From JAICKM01 sp050998805 (lineage in GTDB: Bacteria; Chloroflexota; Chloroflexia; QHBQ01; JAICKM01): a stretch of 64,000 nucleotides of DNA. Of this stretch, positions 42,399-51,443 are shown one piece after another; position 1 is the first letter of the stretch, and the number at the start of each line of letters is the position of its first letter. The notes beneath the pieces are model-generated. The model saw only the letters and a program-made list of their open reading frames with translations. It was not told where the DNA came from and made no database searches. The DNA lies in assembly GCA_050998805.1 (NCBI GenBank), contig JBPCPV010000034.1:1-64000 (forward strand), in the 5' to 3' direction. The translations under genes were made by a program, and so were the position numbers.

Positions 42399-42913
42399 CC
42401 ACTTCTACGATACGTTATGCCAAGCCAACGCCGGGCAGGGTACGCTATTCCCCCCTGACATGGGCCGTGCTGACCGTGCTGCTCGTCGGGCCGCTGGTCG
42501 GCCCGATCTTTCAGGAGATCGGTTGGCCGGTGCTCGGACTGATCAACTGGCCGCTCTACCTCATGGGCGAGAACGTCTGCCCGCAGCCCGCGCTCACGCT
42601 CGACCTGTTCGGCTACCCGATGTTGATCTGCTCGCGATGCTGGGGCGGGGTGTTCGGGCTGTGGGCCGTGCTGCTCGCCTACAAGGCTTGGGCAGGCGGC
42701 GCGTTCTGGTCGGCCTGGCGGCAGATGCCGGAGCCGGCGAAGATCAGCATCGCCCTGCTCTGCTTCGCCCCCTGGGTACTCGACATCATCGCCTACGACC
42801 ACGGCCTCTGGGTCAGCCCCCACCCCTTCCTGCTACTGACCGGACTGCTCGGCGGCCTCGGCGCGGGCGCGCTGGTGTTGCCGGTTGCGGCGCGTGAGGC
42901 GCGAGGCGTGTAG
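42395..42913 (+). CDS. DUF2085 membrane protein
   Basis: This 172-residue protein has four TM segments (SPLTWAVLTVLLVGPLVGPI, LWAVLLAYKAW, ISIALLCFAPWVLDII, PFLLLTGLLGGLGAGALVL) and the DUF2085 signature with Cys in GENVCPQPALTL and ICSRCWGGVFG. The two Cys-containing stretches may bind metal or form a disulfide. It overlaps crtQ by ATGA, so it may assist the membrane-bound carotenoid steps. Its function is unknown. Confidence 0.75.
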   Translation: MTTSTIRYAKPTPGRVRYSPLTWAVLTVLLVGPLVGPIFQEIGWPVLGLINWPLYLMGENVCPQPALTLDLFGYPMLICSRCWGGVFGLWAVLLAYKAWAGGAFWSAWRQMPEPAKISIALLCFAPWVLDIIAYDHGLWVSPHPFLLLTGLLGGLGAGALVLPVAAREARGV

Positions 42914-42959
42914 CGATGCTGGAAGGGAGGTATCGGTGGACGGATGACCTGGGGGGTCC

Positions 42960-43634
42960 ATGATAAAGGAGATTGAATTCGGCGACGAAGCCATAGTCTT
43001 CATCCGCTCTCGCCTCGCCGAGGGACACACCCTTTCCAAGTACCTACTGAGCCTGTCACTGGACGATGGTCGCGTTGTAGCCCACGTACCTGTAACTGCG
43101 GATGATGTGAGGAGTGCGAGATTCGTCTCTGGAGGTCTTATTGAACGGGATACCTCATTGGAGACGACATTCGCCGGCAGTGACGGAAGGGTCTTTAGAA
43201 TTGTGCCGGTCACAGCACAGCCCCAACGACTTGAAACCGAACTGGAACTGGCGAATTTCATCATGGCCTACCTTCAACGTCCCGGCAGCCGGTACGCTGT
43301 GTTTGAGCACGCCCTGGCCGCTCCAGGCGATCCGTGGCTTCGGTCGTCAACGCTCCGGTATTTCAGTTACAGGTCGGAACTATATATTTTCCTCACCAAA
43401 GCAGATGCGAATGTGGCAACAATTATAGATACGATTCGCAGATCCTCGACCTACCTATTTACAGGTATCTTGACTGCGCCAACAGCAATGCCTGAGCTTC
43501 ACTCGGCGGAAACAGTCACGGAGGATGTATTACAAACGCTCGCGTTGAGTAGCGAACACATACTTGTCGGTGCCTATGACGGCGAGGGAGAACTCATCTG
43601 GAGCAGAACGAAAGAACCGTGGTATAGGCTTTAG
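42960..43634 (+). CDS. hypothetical protein, 224 aa
   Basis: No family was recognised. The predicted protein is soluble and mixed alpha/beta (MIKEIEFGDEAIVFIRSRLA ... ELYIFLTKADANVATIIDTI). Its base composition is visibly lower in GC than its neighbours, with codons such as ATA, AAT and TTT, suggesting recent acquisition. The start follows TGGGGGGTCC, a fair Shine-Dalgarno. The last 41 bases overlap the convergent gene. Confidence 0.6.
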   Translation: MIKEIEFGDEAIVFIRSRLAEGHTLSKYLLSLSLDDGRVVAHVPVTADDVRSARFVSGGLIERDTSLETTFAGSDGRVFRIVPVTAQPQRLETELELANFIMAYLQRPGSRYAVFEHALAAPGDPWLRSSTLRYFSYRSELYIFLTKADANVATIIDTIRRSSTYLFTGILTAPTAMPELHSAETVTEDVLQTLALSSEHILVGAYDGEGELIWSRTKEPWYRL

Positions 43635-44217
43635 CAAACTGACTATGCCAACGCAGTCCCGCGCCCAAGCTGAGCAGCAAGGCAGCCAGTACCAGGTATC
43701 CAGAGGAGTCTGGTCGCCCGTTATGAACTCCGGCAGTCGGTAGTCCCTGTCCGCCTGGTGGCTTACCCGCTCCTAATGCGGTCAGATCCTCTGTGGCGTT
43801 CTCCAACTCCGTTGTCCGACTACAGTGCTCCGTCTCGAGGCCCTGGGAATCTCCGTACGCATAGACGAAATAGCTCTGCCCGACATGGAACTCGAAACCA
43901 CACCCTATACCCCCGCCGCCCGTATGGACGACCACCTGAGATTGATGTATTCCCTTCCATGTAGAAATCACCTCTAGGACGATTTCAGTGGGATCGAGGA
44001 ACGGCATAGGCTGCTCCGTTGATGTGCTGCCTGGGCTGTGACCCGTTACGCGGAAGCTCAATACCTTGCCGCTGAACACAGCACTGGCTTGTTCGAGCTC
44101 GGACTGGGGAGGGTCCAACGGCCCGCATGAGCAGGCGTAGGCTCTGTGCGGCGTTAGCCCCACGGTGAGGGTGCAAAGAACGAAGGCTATAACTATCCAT
44201 ACGATCATCTTTCTCAT
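43594..44217 (-). CDS. secreted netrin/TIMP-like domain protein with sorting-type tail
   Basis: A 207-residue protein with a signal peptide (MRKMIVWIVIAFVLCTLTVG ... HRAYA). The mature end CSCGPLDPPQ then ASAVFSGKVLSFRVTG recalls the N-terminus of TIMP/NTR domains, where a mature N-terminal Cys is typical; GCGFEFHVGQSYFVYAY fits the NTR core. The C-terminus reads GLPTAGVHNG, then hydrophobic YLVLAALLLSLGAGL and a weakly basic end, like a sorting or membrane anchor. An extracellular role is likely; a binding partner cannot be named. Composition is lower in GC than the flanks, like the gene facing it. Confidence 0.65.
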   Translation of the reverse strand: MRKMIVWIVIAFVLCTLTVGLTPHRAYACSCGPLDPPQSELEQASAVFSGKVLSFRVTGHSPGSTSTEQPMPFLDPTEIVLEVISTWKGIHQSQVVVHTGGGGIGCGFEFHVGQSYFVYAYGDSQGLETEHCSRTTELENATEDLTALGAGKPPGGQGLPTAGVHNGRPDSSGYLVLAALLLSLGAGLRWHSQFAKAYTTVLSFCSR

Positions 44218-44274
44218 TGCTCGAATTCGTTCCTTTTCTATCTACATCTCTTTCTGACCGCTGACCCCGGCCCC

Positions 44275-45600
44275 CTACTCCACCTCATACTCCCGCACCG
44301 CAGGCACACGCGCCGCGACGAACAGGCTCACGAGTATCACCCCGATGCCGCCGGTGATCGCCGCCCAGGGCGCGCTTGCGAGCCGGGCCACGACCCCGCC
44401 CTCGAACTCGCCGATATAGGGTCCTCCCATGAAGAAGATCATGTTCACCGAGGTCATACGCCCGCGCAATTCGTCGGGGGTGGCTAGCTGGCGGACGGTC
44501 TGGCGCATCACCATGCTCACAGTGTCGGCAGCGCCGGTGCCCGCCAGCGCGAGCAGCGCCAACAGGAAGTTGCCGGTCAGCCCGAAGATCACCCAGGCGA
44601 GGCCGTAAGCGGCAACGCTCCAGAGTATCGCCGCCCCCTGGCGGCGGATCTGCGGCAGGGCGGTGAGCGCCAGCGCGCTGATGACCGCTCCCGCGCTCGG
44701 CGCTGAGGTGAGGAAGCCGAGGCCAACCGCGCCCACGTGCAGGATGTCGGTGGCGAAGATCGGCATCAGCGACATCGAGGCCCCGAAGAAGGTTGCGAAG
44801 AAGTCGAGCAGCATCGTGCCGCGCATGATCGGGTGGCCGAAGACGAAGCGCAGTCCCTCGACCGCCGCCGCTAGGCTGATCGGCACCTTCTCGCCTTTCT
44901 CGGCGCGGGCGTGCATCGCAAGCAGCGCACCGATGACCGCGAGGAACGACAGTACGTCTACCACATAGACCACGCCGACATCCTGCCGCCCGAAGCTCTG
45001 GCTCGAAGCCCCGATGATCACCCCTGCGATCGCGGGTCCGACCACCGCAGCGACCTGCCAGCTTGTGACGCCGAGGCTGATCGCGTTCGTGAGGTGTTCG
45101 CGGGGCACCAGGCTTGGGATCAGCGCCGAGCGCGCGGGATTGTTGAACGCGCTCACGCCGCCCTGTATCGCCGCCACGCCGAGCAGGATCGGCACGGCGA
45201 TGGTGCCGGTGAACGTGGTCGCGGCGAGCACCGCTGATGCGCTCAGCAAGATCACCTGCGTGACGAGCAGCAGGCGGCGGCGGTCGAGGGCATCGGCGAC
45301 CACCCCGCCGTAGAGCGAGAAGAGCAGCAGCGGCACGACGGAGAACAGCCCGGTGAGTCCGAGCATCAGTGGATCGTGAGTGAGTTGGTATATCTGCCAG
45401 CCCATCGCCAGCCCGCTCATCTGCGTGCCGAGCAGCGAGACGAGGTTGCCGCCCCACCATAGACGGTAATCATGGTGCTGGAGCGAGACCAGGCGCGGCA
45501 ACCGGGCGGCCTGCGCGGGCGCGCCATCTCTCGTCGGCACCGCGACCTCCGGCCGTGGCGGTGCTGGCCCGATCTCCGCAGGCGGCGTTTCTGTTTGCAT
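44275..45600 (-). CDS. MFS transporter, MFS_3/enterobactin-exporter-like
   Basis: From ATG 45600 (MQTETPPAEIG) the protein has 441 residues and about 12 hydrophobic segments. Family marks are FRLWW-like DYRLWWGGNLVSLLGTQMSG, the loop GGVVADALDRRRLLLVTQ, and AFNNPARSALIPSLVPREHL. These transporters usually export siderophores, macrolides or other small molecules; the substrate is unknown. The start was chosen because TGG-TACAAT lies six bases upstream of it. Confidence 0.85.
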   Translation of the reverse strand: MQTETPPAEIGPAPPRPEVAVPTRDGAPAQAARLPRLVSLQHHDYRLWWGGNLVSLLGTQMSGLAMGWQIYQLTHDPLMLGLTGLFSVVPLLLFSLYGGVVADALDRRRLLLVTQVILLSASAVLAATTFTGTIAVPILLGVAAIQGGVSAFNNPARSALIPSLVPREHLTNAISLGVTSWQVAAVVGPAIAGVIIGASSQSFGRQDVGVVYVVDVLSFLAVIGALLAMHARAEKGEKVPISLAAAVEGLRFVFGHPIMRGTMLLDFFATFFGASMSLMPIFATDILHVGAVGLGFLTSAPSAGAVISALALTALPQIRRQGAAILWSVAAYGLAWVIFGLTGNFLLALLALAGTGAADTVSMVMRQTVRQLATPDELRGRMTSVNMIFFMGGPYIGEFEGGVVARLASAPWAAITGGIGVILVSLFVAARVPAVREYEVE

Positions 45601-45606
45601 GCGCCT

Positions 45607-45615
45607 ATTGTACCA
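45607..45615 (-). promoter_or_regulatory. extended -10 promoter of the MFS gene, leaderless geometry
   Basis: On the minus strand TGG-TACAAT (45615 to 45607) ends six bases before ATG 45600, with no Shine-Dalgarno. This is the same spacing as at bpsA. Confidence 0.55.
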
Positions 45616-45619
45616 CAAC

Positions 45620-45675
45620 GAGTGGTCAGTGGTCAGTGGTCAGTACTCAGCTTTCAGCCTTCAGCTATCAGCAGA
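45620..45675. repeat. short intergenic repeats
   Basis: GTGGTCAGTGGTCAGTGGTC-type repeats are followed by CAGCTTTCAGCCTTCAGC-type repeats between the DUF5666 and MFS genes. Similar strings lie at 55636-55710, 56802-56830 and 61022-61045. Confidence 0.6.
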
Positions 45676-45706
45676 TAGCCCACGTATCGGCTGAAAGCTG
45701 AAACGA

Positions 45707-45735
45707 AACGACCTCCCCGATATGGGGAGGCCGTT
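45707..45735 (-). terminator. terminator of the DUF5666 gene
   Basis: Read on the minus strand, AACGGCCTCCCC-ATATC-GGGGAGGTCGTT forms a 12-position stem with one mismatch, followed by TTCGTTTC. It lies about 20 bases after the stop at 45755. Confidence 0.7.
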
Positions 45736-45754
45736 CCACACTGGCGAGTGGAAA

Positions 45755-46747
45755 CTACTTGCTGTGGCCCGCCCGCATGTTCGGCAGGATCAGCACCAGG
45801 CTCGCGGTGGCTGTCTGGCCAGTGGCGGGCTTCGGGCCGTAGAACACGACCGCTGTGCCTGCCTTGATGTCGGCGAGGCTTGCCGATGCCGGGGCCTGGT
45901 CGGTGCCGGAGACGGTCTTGTAGATGGTGTTGCTGTCTACGTTGAAGCTCTGGCCCTCCGCCTGGCGGACGTTGCCGAGGGCGACGGTGTTGCCGGTCAC
46001 GCTCTTCACGAGGCCCCTGCCGACGTTGTCGTTCGTCGAGGCCACGTAGATGAAGGCTGCGGTCGGCGTCGGCTTCGTCGCCGGGGCCGTCGCGCCAGGG
46101 GTCGTGCCCGATGGCGCGTGCTTGGCGAAGCGCGGCATCAGCGTAACTTTATCCCCGGCCTTCAGGTCGCTGAGGGAGGCGAGGCCGCCCTTGACGATGA
46201 TTGTGCCGGCGTCGGTGTTCACGGTAATCGTCTTCGTGTTGGTCAGGCTCTTGCCGACGGTCAGCGACAGGCTGTTGCCGGAAACCGACTGCACCGTGGC
46301 GCTGCCCAGATGGAACTCCTCGTGTTTGCCCATGCGACTGCGGCTGTCGAAGCCGTGACGCCCGGCGGCCATACCGGCAGCGAGCTTGCCGTCAGTCACT
46401 ACACGGGCCGCGACCTGGTTGGTGCCCGTCGAGGTGCCGGCGACCATCACCATATCGCCCACCTTGACATCGGAGAGCGCGCCCTCAGCCGGCTTGTCCG
46501 ACTTGCTGACGACGATCCAGGTGTTCGCGCCGACGCTCACGGTCCACGTATGGTCGCGGCTCTGCAAAGTGAAGCCGTTCGACTGTAGCGCGCTGACCTT
46601 GCCGGCGGTGCGGACGATAGTCCCTGTGGTGGTAGTGGTGGTGCCTGTCTGCGCCGCCGCGGGGTGTGTCGAGATGTTGAACGCGGCCGCCAGCGCACCA
46701 AGCACCAGCAAACCGACGACGGCACCAATTACTCGTTTAACGATCAT
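45755..46747 (-). CDS. secreted DUF5666 protein
   Basis: A 330-residue protein with a signal peptide (MIVKRVIGAVVGLLVLGALA ... HPAAAQ). It contains about three DUF5666-type beta-barrel repeats, each marked by GxVxx, NT.I.V and DVKVGDMVMVAG / DLKAGDKVTLMP / DIKAGTAVVFYG. A Thr/Pro/Ala linker lies near residue 225. The family is extracytoplasmic and of unknown function. It is monocistronic, with the terminator above. Confidence 0.75.
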   Translation of the reverse strand: MIVKRVIGAVVGLLVLGALAAAFNISTHPAAAQTGTTTTTTGTIVRTAGKVSALQSNGFTLQSRDHTWTVSVGANTWIVVSKSDKPAEGALSDVKVGDMVMVAGTSTGTNQVAARVVTDGKLAAGMAAGRHGFDSRSRMGKHEEFHLGSATVQSVSGNSLSLTVGKSLTNTKTITVNTDAGTIIVKGGLASLSDLKAGDKVTLMPRFAKHAPSGTTPGATAPATKPTPTAAFIYVASTNDNVGRGLVKSVTGNTVALGNVRQAEGQSFNVDSNTIYKTVSGTDQAPASASLADIKAGTAVVFYGPKPATGQTATASLVLILPNMRAGHSK

Positions 46748-46900
46748 TATTTTCCTCCGTATTTTCCAGCCGAGTTATCGCGGGGCCGAATCAAGGGTCG
46801 GCCCAGTTAGTTTCTTCTCACCTATTATAACGCATCCAGAGCCGCCTGAGCGTTAGACACACGTTAAATCTTTGTAAAATCCCCGGCGGGACGAAGCTAG

Positions 46901-46929
46901 TTTACACCTCCCCCGCAACATGCTATAAT
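46901..46929 (+). promoter_or_regulatory. promoter of the 46971 gene and proline dehydrogenase
   Basis: TTTACA (46901-46906) and TATAAT (46924-46929), spacer 17. An AAAGGAGGG Shine-Dalgarno lies about 12 bases before ATG 46971. Confidence 0.75.
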
Positions 46930-46970
46930 GGCGCAGAACCGGAGCCGATTAAAGGAGGGACCACCGCCAG

Positions 46971-47627
46971 ATGCAACCCGACCGCTCATCGAACCGAAGC
47001 AACACCCCCGCGCGCGCCAACACACCGGCCCGCGTGACCCCGCTCGAACAGGCCAGCCGGATACCTCTGCTGCCGACCTCGCGCCCCGCCCGCGCTCGGC
47101 GGCGCACCGGGCCGCTCAACCCTGTCTACCTGCTGCTCGTGACCGTCGTTCCACTGACGATACTCGCCGTCATGGTATGGGCCGCCTCCGGGCAATACGC
47201 CTCGCTCGGCAAGCCCCAGCCCGGAGTGGTCGTCGTGCTGACCCCCGCCGCCGATGTCGCCTCGCGGATCAGCCTCACCTATCCGAAAGACACCGCCTCG
47301 CAGCAGCGGCAGGGGGATATAGTCACCATAAACGGGCAGGCGAAGAACAATTCCAGCGCGAAACTCCGCGGGGTCTATCTCAAGGCGTTCCTCTATCGCC
47401 CCGATGCACATGGCGGCCAGGAGCTGGTCGGCAACGGAGTCGGCAGCACCGGTGGCGAACTGCTGCCTGGCGCTGCCGCGCCCTTCACAGTCACCGCGCA
47501 GCTCTCAGGCGGGCCGGCACCCTCCAAGCCCGGCACGCCCCCGGTGCCTCCCAAAGACTTCCAGACGGTCAACGTCCAGGTAGACCAGGTCTGGATAGAC
47601 CCGACCCCCACGCCGGCAGCCAAGTAG
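46971..47627 (+). CDS. membrane-anchored protein with FxLYD-like extracytoplasmic domain
   Basis: The 218-residue protein has a basic cytoplasmic N-terminus, one TM segment (PVYLLLVTVVPLTILAVMVWA) and an outer beta-sandwich (IVTINGQAKNNSSAKLRGVY, VGNGVGSTGGELLPGAAAPF) like FxLYD-type domains. It ends in a Pro-rich tail. The role is unknown. It is followed after 23 bases by proline dehydrogenase in the same transcript. Confidence 0.65.
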   Translation: MQPDRSSNRSNTPARANTPARVTPLEQASRIPLLPTSRPARARRRTGPLNPVYLLLVTVVPLTILAVMVWAASGQYASLGKPQPGVVVVLTPAADVASRISLTYPKDTASQQRQGDIVTINGQAKNNSSAKLRGVYLKAFLYRPDAHGGQELVGNGVGSTGGELLPGAAAPFTVTAQLSGGPAPSKPGTPPVPPKDFQTVNVQVDQVWIDPTPTPAAK

Positions 47628-47650
47628 CCGCCAAGACAAGGAGCGTACCG

Positions 47651-48565
47651 ATGATGCTACGCCAGGGCTTCATTACCCTCTCGCAGAGCAAGACATTGCG
47701 CGATTTCGCCGTCGCCAACCCGTTCGCCCGCAAGATCGCCCGCCGCTTCGTCGCGGGCGAAGAGCTGGACGAGGCGGTCAGCGTGATCCAGAGCCTTAAC
47801 AGGCGCGGGATGCTCGCCACGTTCGACCTCCTCGGAGAAAACGTGAACACCGAGGCCGATGCGAACTCCACAGCCGATGCATACCTTGCGCTGCTCGACG
47901 CCATCCAGCGCAACAGCCTCAAGTCGAACGTCTCGATCAAGCTGACCGCGATGGGCCTCGACATAAGCGAGGGCACCGCGCTGGACAACATGCGCCGGAT
48001 CTTGGACCGCGCGCAGAAATACGGCAACTTCGTGCGCCTCGACATGGAAGGCAGCGCCTACACCGACGTGACCCTCGACATCTTCCGCCGGCTTTGGCGG
48101 GACCACAAGAACGTCGGCGTCGTCCTCCAGGCATACCTTTACCGCACGTCCCAGGATGTGGACGAAATGATCCGCCTCAAGGCCCGCGTCCGCCTCTGCA
48201 AGGGCGCGTATAACGAGCCGCCCTCGGTCGCCTTCCCCGAAAAGGCCGACACCGACCGGCAGTACGCGAAGCTGATGTGCCGGCTGATCGCCTTCGGCAA
48301 CTACCCCGGCATCGCCACCCACGACATCCGCCTGATCGACCTAGCCAAACGCTTCGTCGCCAAGCACCGCATCCCCACCGACCGCTTCGAGTTCCAAATG
48401 CTGTACGGCGTGCGTAGCGGCCTACAGCAAGAGCTGGCCGACGCCGGGTACAATATGCGCGTCTACGTTCCCTACGGCCAACAGTGGTATCCCTACTTCA
48501 TGCGCCGCCTCGCCGAGCGCCCAGCGAACCTCGTGTTCATGTTGAGCAATCTGCTGCGGAAGTAA
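47651..48565 (+). CDS. proline dehydrogenase
   Basis: ATG 47651 follows AAGGAGCGTACCG; the product has 304 residues, the size of monofunctional bacterial PRODH. Marks are NVSIKLTAMGLD, FVRLDMEGSAYTD, LCKGAYNEPPSVAF, ATHDIRLID and FEFQMLYGVRSGLQ, covering the FAD and proline sites of the TIM barrel. It oxidises proline to pyrroline-5-carboxylate and passes electrons to quinone. No P5C dehydrogenase is next to it. Confidence 0.9.
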   Translation: MMLRQGFITLSQSKTLRDFAVANPFARKIARRFVAGEELDEAVSVIQSLNRRGMLATFDLLGENVNTEADANSTADAYLALLDAIQRNSLKSNVSIKLTAMGLDISEGTALDNMRRILDRAQKYGNFVRLDMEGSAYTDVTLDIFRRLWRDHKNVGVVLQAYLYRTSQDVDEMIRLKARVRLCKGAYNEPPSVAFPEKADTDRQYAKLMCRLIAFGNYPGIATHDIRLIDLAKRFVAKHRIPTDRFEFQMLYGVRSGLQQELADAGYNMRVYVPYGQQWYPYFMRRLAERPANLVFMLSNLLRK

Positions 48566-48592
48566 AGCCGCCGCACCCACGGAGGAAAATCT

Positions 48593-49675
48593 TTGGCTGA
48601 TTCACAGCAACAGTCCCCGTCGCAGAGCGGGGCGAAACCGACCGTCTTAGTTACCGGTGGCGCAGGGTTCCTCGGCATCAATCTGCTCCGCTATCTGCAC
48701 ACGCGCGGGTTCAACCTGGTCTCGCTGGACATTGCGGACTTCGCATATCCCGACATGGGCGACAAGGTCAGGATCGTGCAGGGCGACATCCGCGACCCTG
48801 CCGCCGTCGAGCGGGCGCTGGAGGGAGTGGATATGGTCGTCCACACCGCGGCCGCGCTGCCTCTCTATTCTCCCCAGGACATCTATACCACCGACGTGGA
48901 GGGCACGCGCACTCTGCTGGAACATGCACACCTCCACAAAGTGCGCCGCTTCGTGCAGATCTCCTCGACTGCGGTCTACGGCATCCCCGACCACCACCCG
49001 CTTTTCGAGACCGACCGGCTCGAAGGCGTCGGCCCCTACGGCCAGGCCAAGATCCAGTCCGAGATGGTTTGCCTCGAATATCGGGGTAAGGGCATGGTCG
49101 TGCCTATCATCCGCCCCAAGTCGTTCATCGGCCCCGAACGGCTCGGCGTCTTCGCCCTGCTCTACGACTGGGCGCTCGACGGTCACAACTTCCCGCTGAT
49201 CGGCCACGGGCGCAACCGCTACCAACTGCTCGACGTGGAAGACCTCTGCGCCGCGATCTATCTGTGCCTGACCCGGCCCGCCGAGATCGTCAACGACACC
49301 TTCAACATCGGGGCGCAGCAGTTCGGCACGATGCGCTCGGATTACCAGGCCGTACTCACCGCAGCCGGGTTCGGGAAGAAGATCGTCCCCCTGCCCGCAG
49401 CGCCCGCGATCTGGGCGCTGCGCTTCTTGGAGCTGCTCCATCTCTCCCCTCTCTACAAGTGGGTCTACGAAACCGCCTCGAAGGACTCGTTTGTGTCGAT
49501 CTCGAAGGCTGTTGAGCAGCTCGGCTGGCGGCCCAAGTACTCGAACAAGCAGGCCCTGCTCCGCAACCTGCACTGGTACAGCGCCCACCGCACCGAGTTC
49601 GCCGGCCAGTCGGGTGTTTCGCACCGCGTGCCCTGGAAGCAGGGCGCGCTCACGCTGGCAAAGCGAATCTTCTAA
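48593..49675 (+). CDS. NAD-dependent epimerase/dehydratase (extended SDR)
   Basis: The TTG start at 48593 lies eight bases after GGAGG and gives 360 residues. The NAD motif is VLVTGGAGFLGINLLRYL, followed by DIRDPAAVERAL, the catalytic SSTAVYG and the YGQAKIQSE (Y-x-x-x-K). The C-terminal region resembles 3-beta-HSD or nucleotide-sugar epimerases. The substrate is unknown. It follows proline dehydrogenase by 27 bases. Confidence 0.85.
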   Translation: MADSQQQSPSQSGAKPTVLVTGGAGFLGINLLRYLHTRGFNLVSLDIADFAYPDMGDKVRIVQGDIRDPAAVERALEGVDMVVHTAAALPLYSPQDIYTTDVEGTRTLLEHAHLHKVRRFVQISSTAVYGIPDHHPLFETDRLEGVGPYGQAKIQSEMVCLEYRGKGMVVPIIRPKSFIGPERLGVFALLYDWALDGHNFPLIGHGRNRYQLLDVEDLCAAIYLCLTRPAEIVNDTFNIGAQQFGTMRSDYQAVLTAAGFGKKIVPLPAAPAIWALRFLELLHLSPLYKWVYETASKDSFVSISKAVEQLGWRPKYSNKQALLRNLHWYSAHRTEFAGQSGVSHRVPWKQGALTLAKRIF

Positions 49676-49783
49676 GGGATAGGTTCGGCTTCCCTTTTCC
49701 GCTTTTTCCCCGCGCCCACAGATAGAATATAGAGAAGGCAACGGCTACGTGCTCGTAGAGCCGATAACCGAAGCCTCGGCTAG

Positions 49784-49812
49784 TTGACAAACTCGGACGG
49801 ATCGGGTATCAT
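49784..49812 (+). promoter_or_regulatory. promoter of recA
   Basis: TTGACA (49784-49789) and TATCAT (49807-49812), spacer 17. I saw no convincing LexA operator of the Bacillus or E. coli type. Confidence 0.8.
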
Positions 49813-49894
49813 AACCTTAGAACAAATGGTCGCATCTTGCGGCCCAGCGTGCCTGTAACCGAGTGTTCGGTATTCGCAAAGGAGCAACAAGACC

Positions 49895-50971
49895 ATGGCA
49901 GACCGTGAGAAAGCGATTGAGACCGCTATTGCCCAGATCGAACGCCAGTTCGGCAAAGGCGCAATTATGACGATGACCCAGGCCGGCGAAAAGATCCAGG
50001 TCGAGTCGATCCCGACCGGTGCGATTGCCCTCGACCTCGCGCTCGGCATCGGCGGCATCCCGCGCGGGCGCGTCATCGAGATATACGGCCCCGAAAGCTC
50101 CGGCAAGACGACCCTCGCCCAGCACATCATCGCCGAGGCCCAGAAGCTCGGCGGAACCGCGGCATACATCGACGCCGAACACGCGATGGACCCGACCTAC
50201 GCCGAGAGGTGCGGTGTCAACCTCGATACGCTGCTGATCTCTCAGCCCGACAACGGCGAACAGGGGCTTGAGATCGCCGAGACCCTCGTTCGCTCCGGTG
50301 CGATCGACGTGATCGTGGTCGACTCGGTCGCCGCGCTCACCCCCCGCGCCGAGATCGAGGGCGAGATGGGCGATATGCACGTCGGCCTCCATGCCCGCCT
50401 GATGAGCCAGGCCCTCCGCAAGCTCGCGGCGGCGGTCTCCAAGAGCAACACCTCACTGATCTTCATCAACCAGATCCGCATGAAGATCGGCGTCATGTTC
50501 GGTAACCCCGAGACGACCACCGGCGGCAACGCCCTCAAGTTCTACGCTTCGGTGCGCCTCGAAATCCGCCGCATCGAGTCGATCAAGCAGGGCACCGACG
50601 TGATCGGCAACCGGGTGCGCGTGAAGGTCGTCAAGAACAAAGTCGCACCCCCGTTCCGCGTCGCCGAGTTCGACATCATGTTCAACGAAGGCATCAGCCG
50701 CATCGGCAACATCGTTGACATCGGCACCGACCTCGGCATCCTCCGCAAGAGCGGCGCGTTCTACAGCTTCGGCGACCAGCGCCTCGGCCAGGGCCGCGAG
50801 AACGTCAAGGAGTTCCTCAAGTCGAACCTCGGCATGGCTGAGGAGATCGAGGGCCGGATCAGAACCGCCTCGGCGGCCGGCGCTCTAGTCCTCGCCTCGC
50901 CTGAGAGCAAGAGCAAGAAGGGCGCGCCCATGGCACCGGTCGAAGACTCTGAGGAAGACGAAGTGATTTAG
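49895..50971 (+). CDS. recA: RecA recombinase
   Basis: The 358-residue protein is full length: IETAIAQIERQFGKGAIM, Walker A GPESSGKTT, AAYIDAEHAMDP, Walker B VIVVDSVAALTP, QALRKLA and the L2 region IFINQIRMKIGVMFGNPETT. It drives homologous recombination and SOS induction. AAAGGAGC precedes the ATG. The end faces a cyclophilin gene; a hairpin over both stops separates them. Confidence 0.98.
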   Translation: MADREKAIETAIAQIERQFGKGAIMTMTQAGEKIQVESIPTGAIALDLALGIGGIPRGRVIEIYGPESSGKTTLAQHIIAEAQKLGGTAAYIDAEHAMDPTYAERCGVNLDTLLISQPDNGEQGLEIAETLVRSGAIDVIVVDSVAALTPRAEIEGEMGDMHVGLHARLMSQALRKLAAAVSKSNTSLIFINQIRMKIGVMFGNPETTTGGNALKFYASVRLEIRRIESIKQGTDVIGNRVRVKVVKNKVAPPFRVAEFDIMFNEGISRIGNIVDIGTDLGILRKSGAFYSFGDQRLGQGRENVKEFLKSNLGMAEEIEGRIRTASAAGALVLASPESKSKKGAPMAPVEDSEEDEVI

Positions 50972-50988
50972 CCGGGATCAGCCCGGCT
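50970..50988. terminator. hairpin between convergent recA and cyclophilin genes
   Basis: AGCCGGG-ATCAG-CCCGGCT is a perfect 7-bp stem spanning both stop codons. It is a likely bidirectional terminator, without a T tract. Confidence 0.55.
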
Positions 50989-51409
50989 CGCTTACCTGCA
51001 CCTTCTCCATCTTATCGCCCTTGACGATGGCGGCGACCACATCCATGCCGCTGGTCACCATGCCGAAGTTGGTGTAGTCGCCGTCGAGGAAATTCGAGTC
51101 CCTCTTCACGATGAACCACTGGCAGTCGCTATTCAGGCGGCGATCAGATCCGCGCGCCACACCGACCGCGCCCTCCAGGAACGGGATGCGGTTGTACTCG
51201 GCGGGCATCTTGCCGCCTCCACCGCCGGTGCCATCAGGGTCGCCGCCCTGTACCACCCAGCCCTCCACGCGGTGGAACGTCAGCCCGTCGAAGAACTCCT
51301 CGTTCGCCAGCTTCTCGAAGTGGGCCACGGTCGTCGCAACCGAGGCATCGCCGCTGAGTTGGATCACTATCCGGCCCCTCGGCGTGTCTACAGCCATCGT
51401 TTTCGGCAT
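50978..51409 (-). CDS. cyclophilin-type peptidyl-prolyl isomerase
   Basis: The 143-residue protein is cytoplasmic, without a signal. Core motifs: FFDGLTFHRVEGWVVQGGDP, CQWFIVKRDSNFLDGDYTNF and GMVTSGMDVV. It catalyses cis-trans isomerisation of proline peptide bonds. GAGGAG precedes ATG 51409. The gene at 51444-52442 lies just upstream on the same strand and carries a second cyclophilin domain, so the pair is probably co-transcribed. Confidence 0.9.
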   Translation of the reverse strand: MPKTMAVDTPRGRIVIQLSGDASVATTVAHFEKLANEEFFDGLTFHRVEGWVVQGGDPDGTGGGGGKMPAEYNRIPFLEGAVGVARGSDRRLNSDCQWFIVKRDSNFLDGDYTNFGMVTSGMDVVAAIVKGDKMEKVQVSEPG

Positions 51410-51443
51410 CTGTTGTCTCCTCTAACCCGGTGCGGGCGGGCGG

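Noticed and set aside
44285..45460. 391-residue minus-strand frame in the MFS gene
   Set aside because: Hydrophilic, Arg-rich shadow of the transporter frame.
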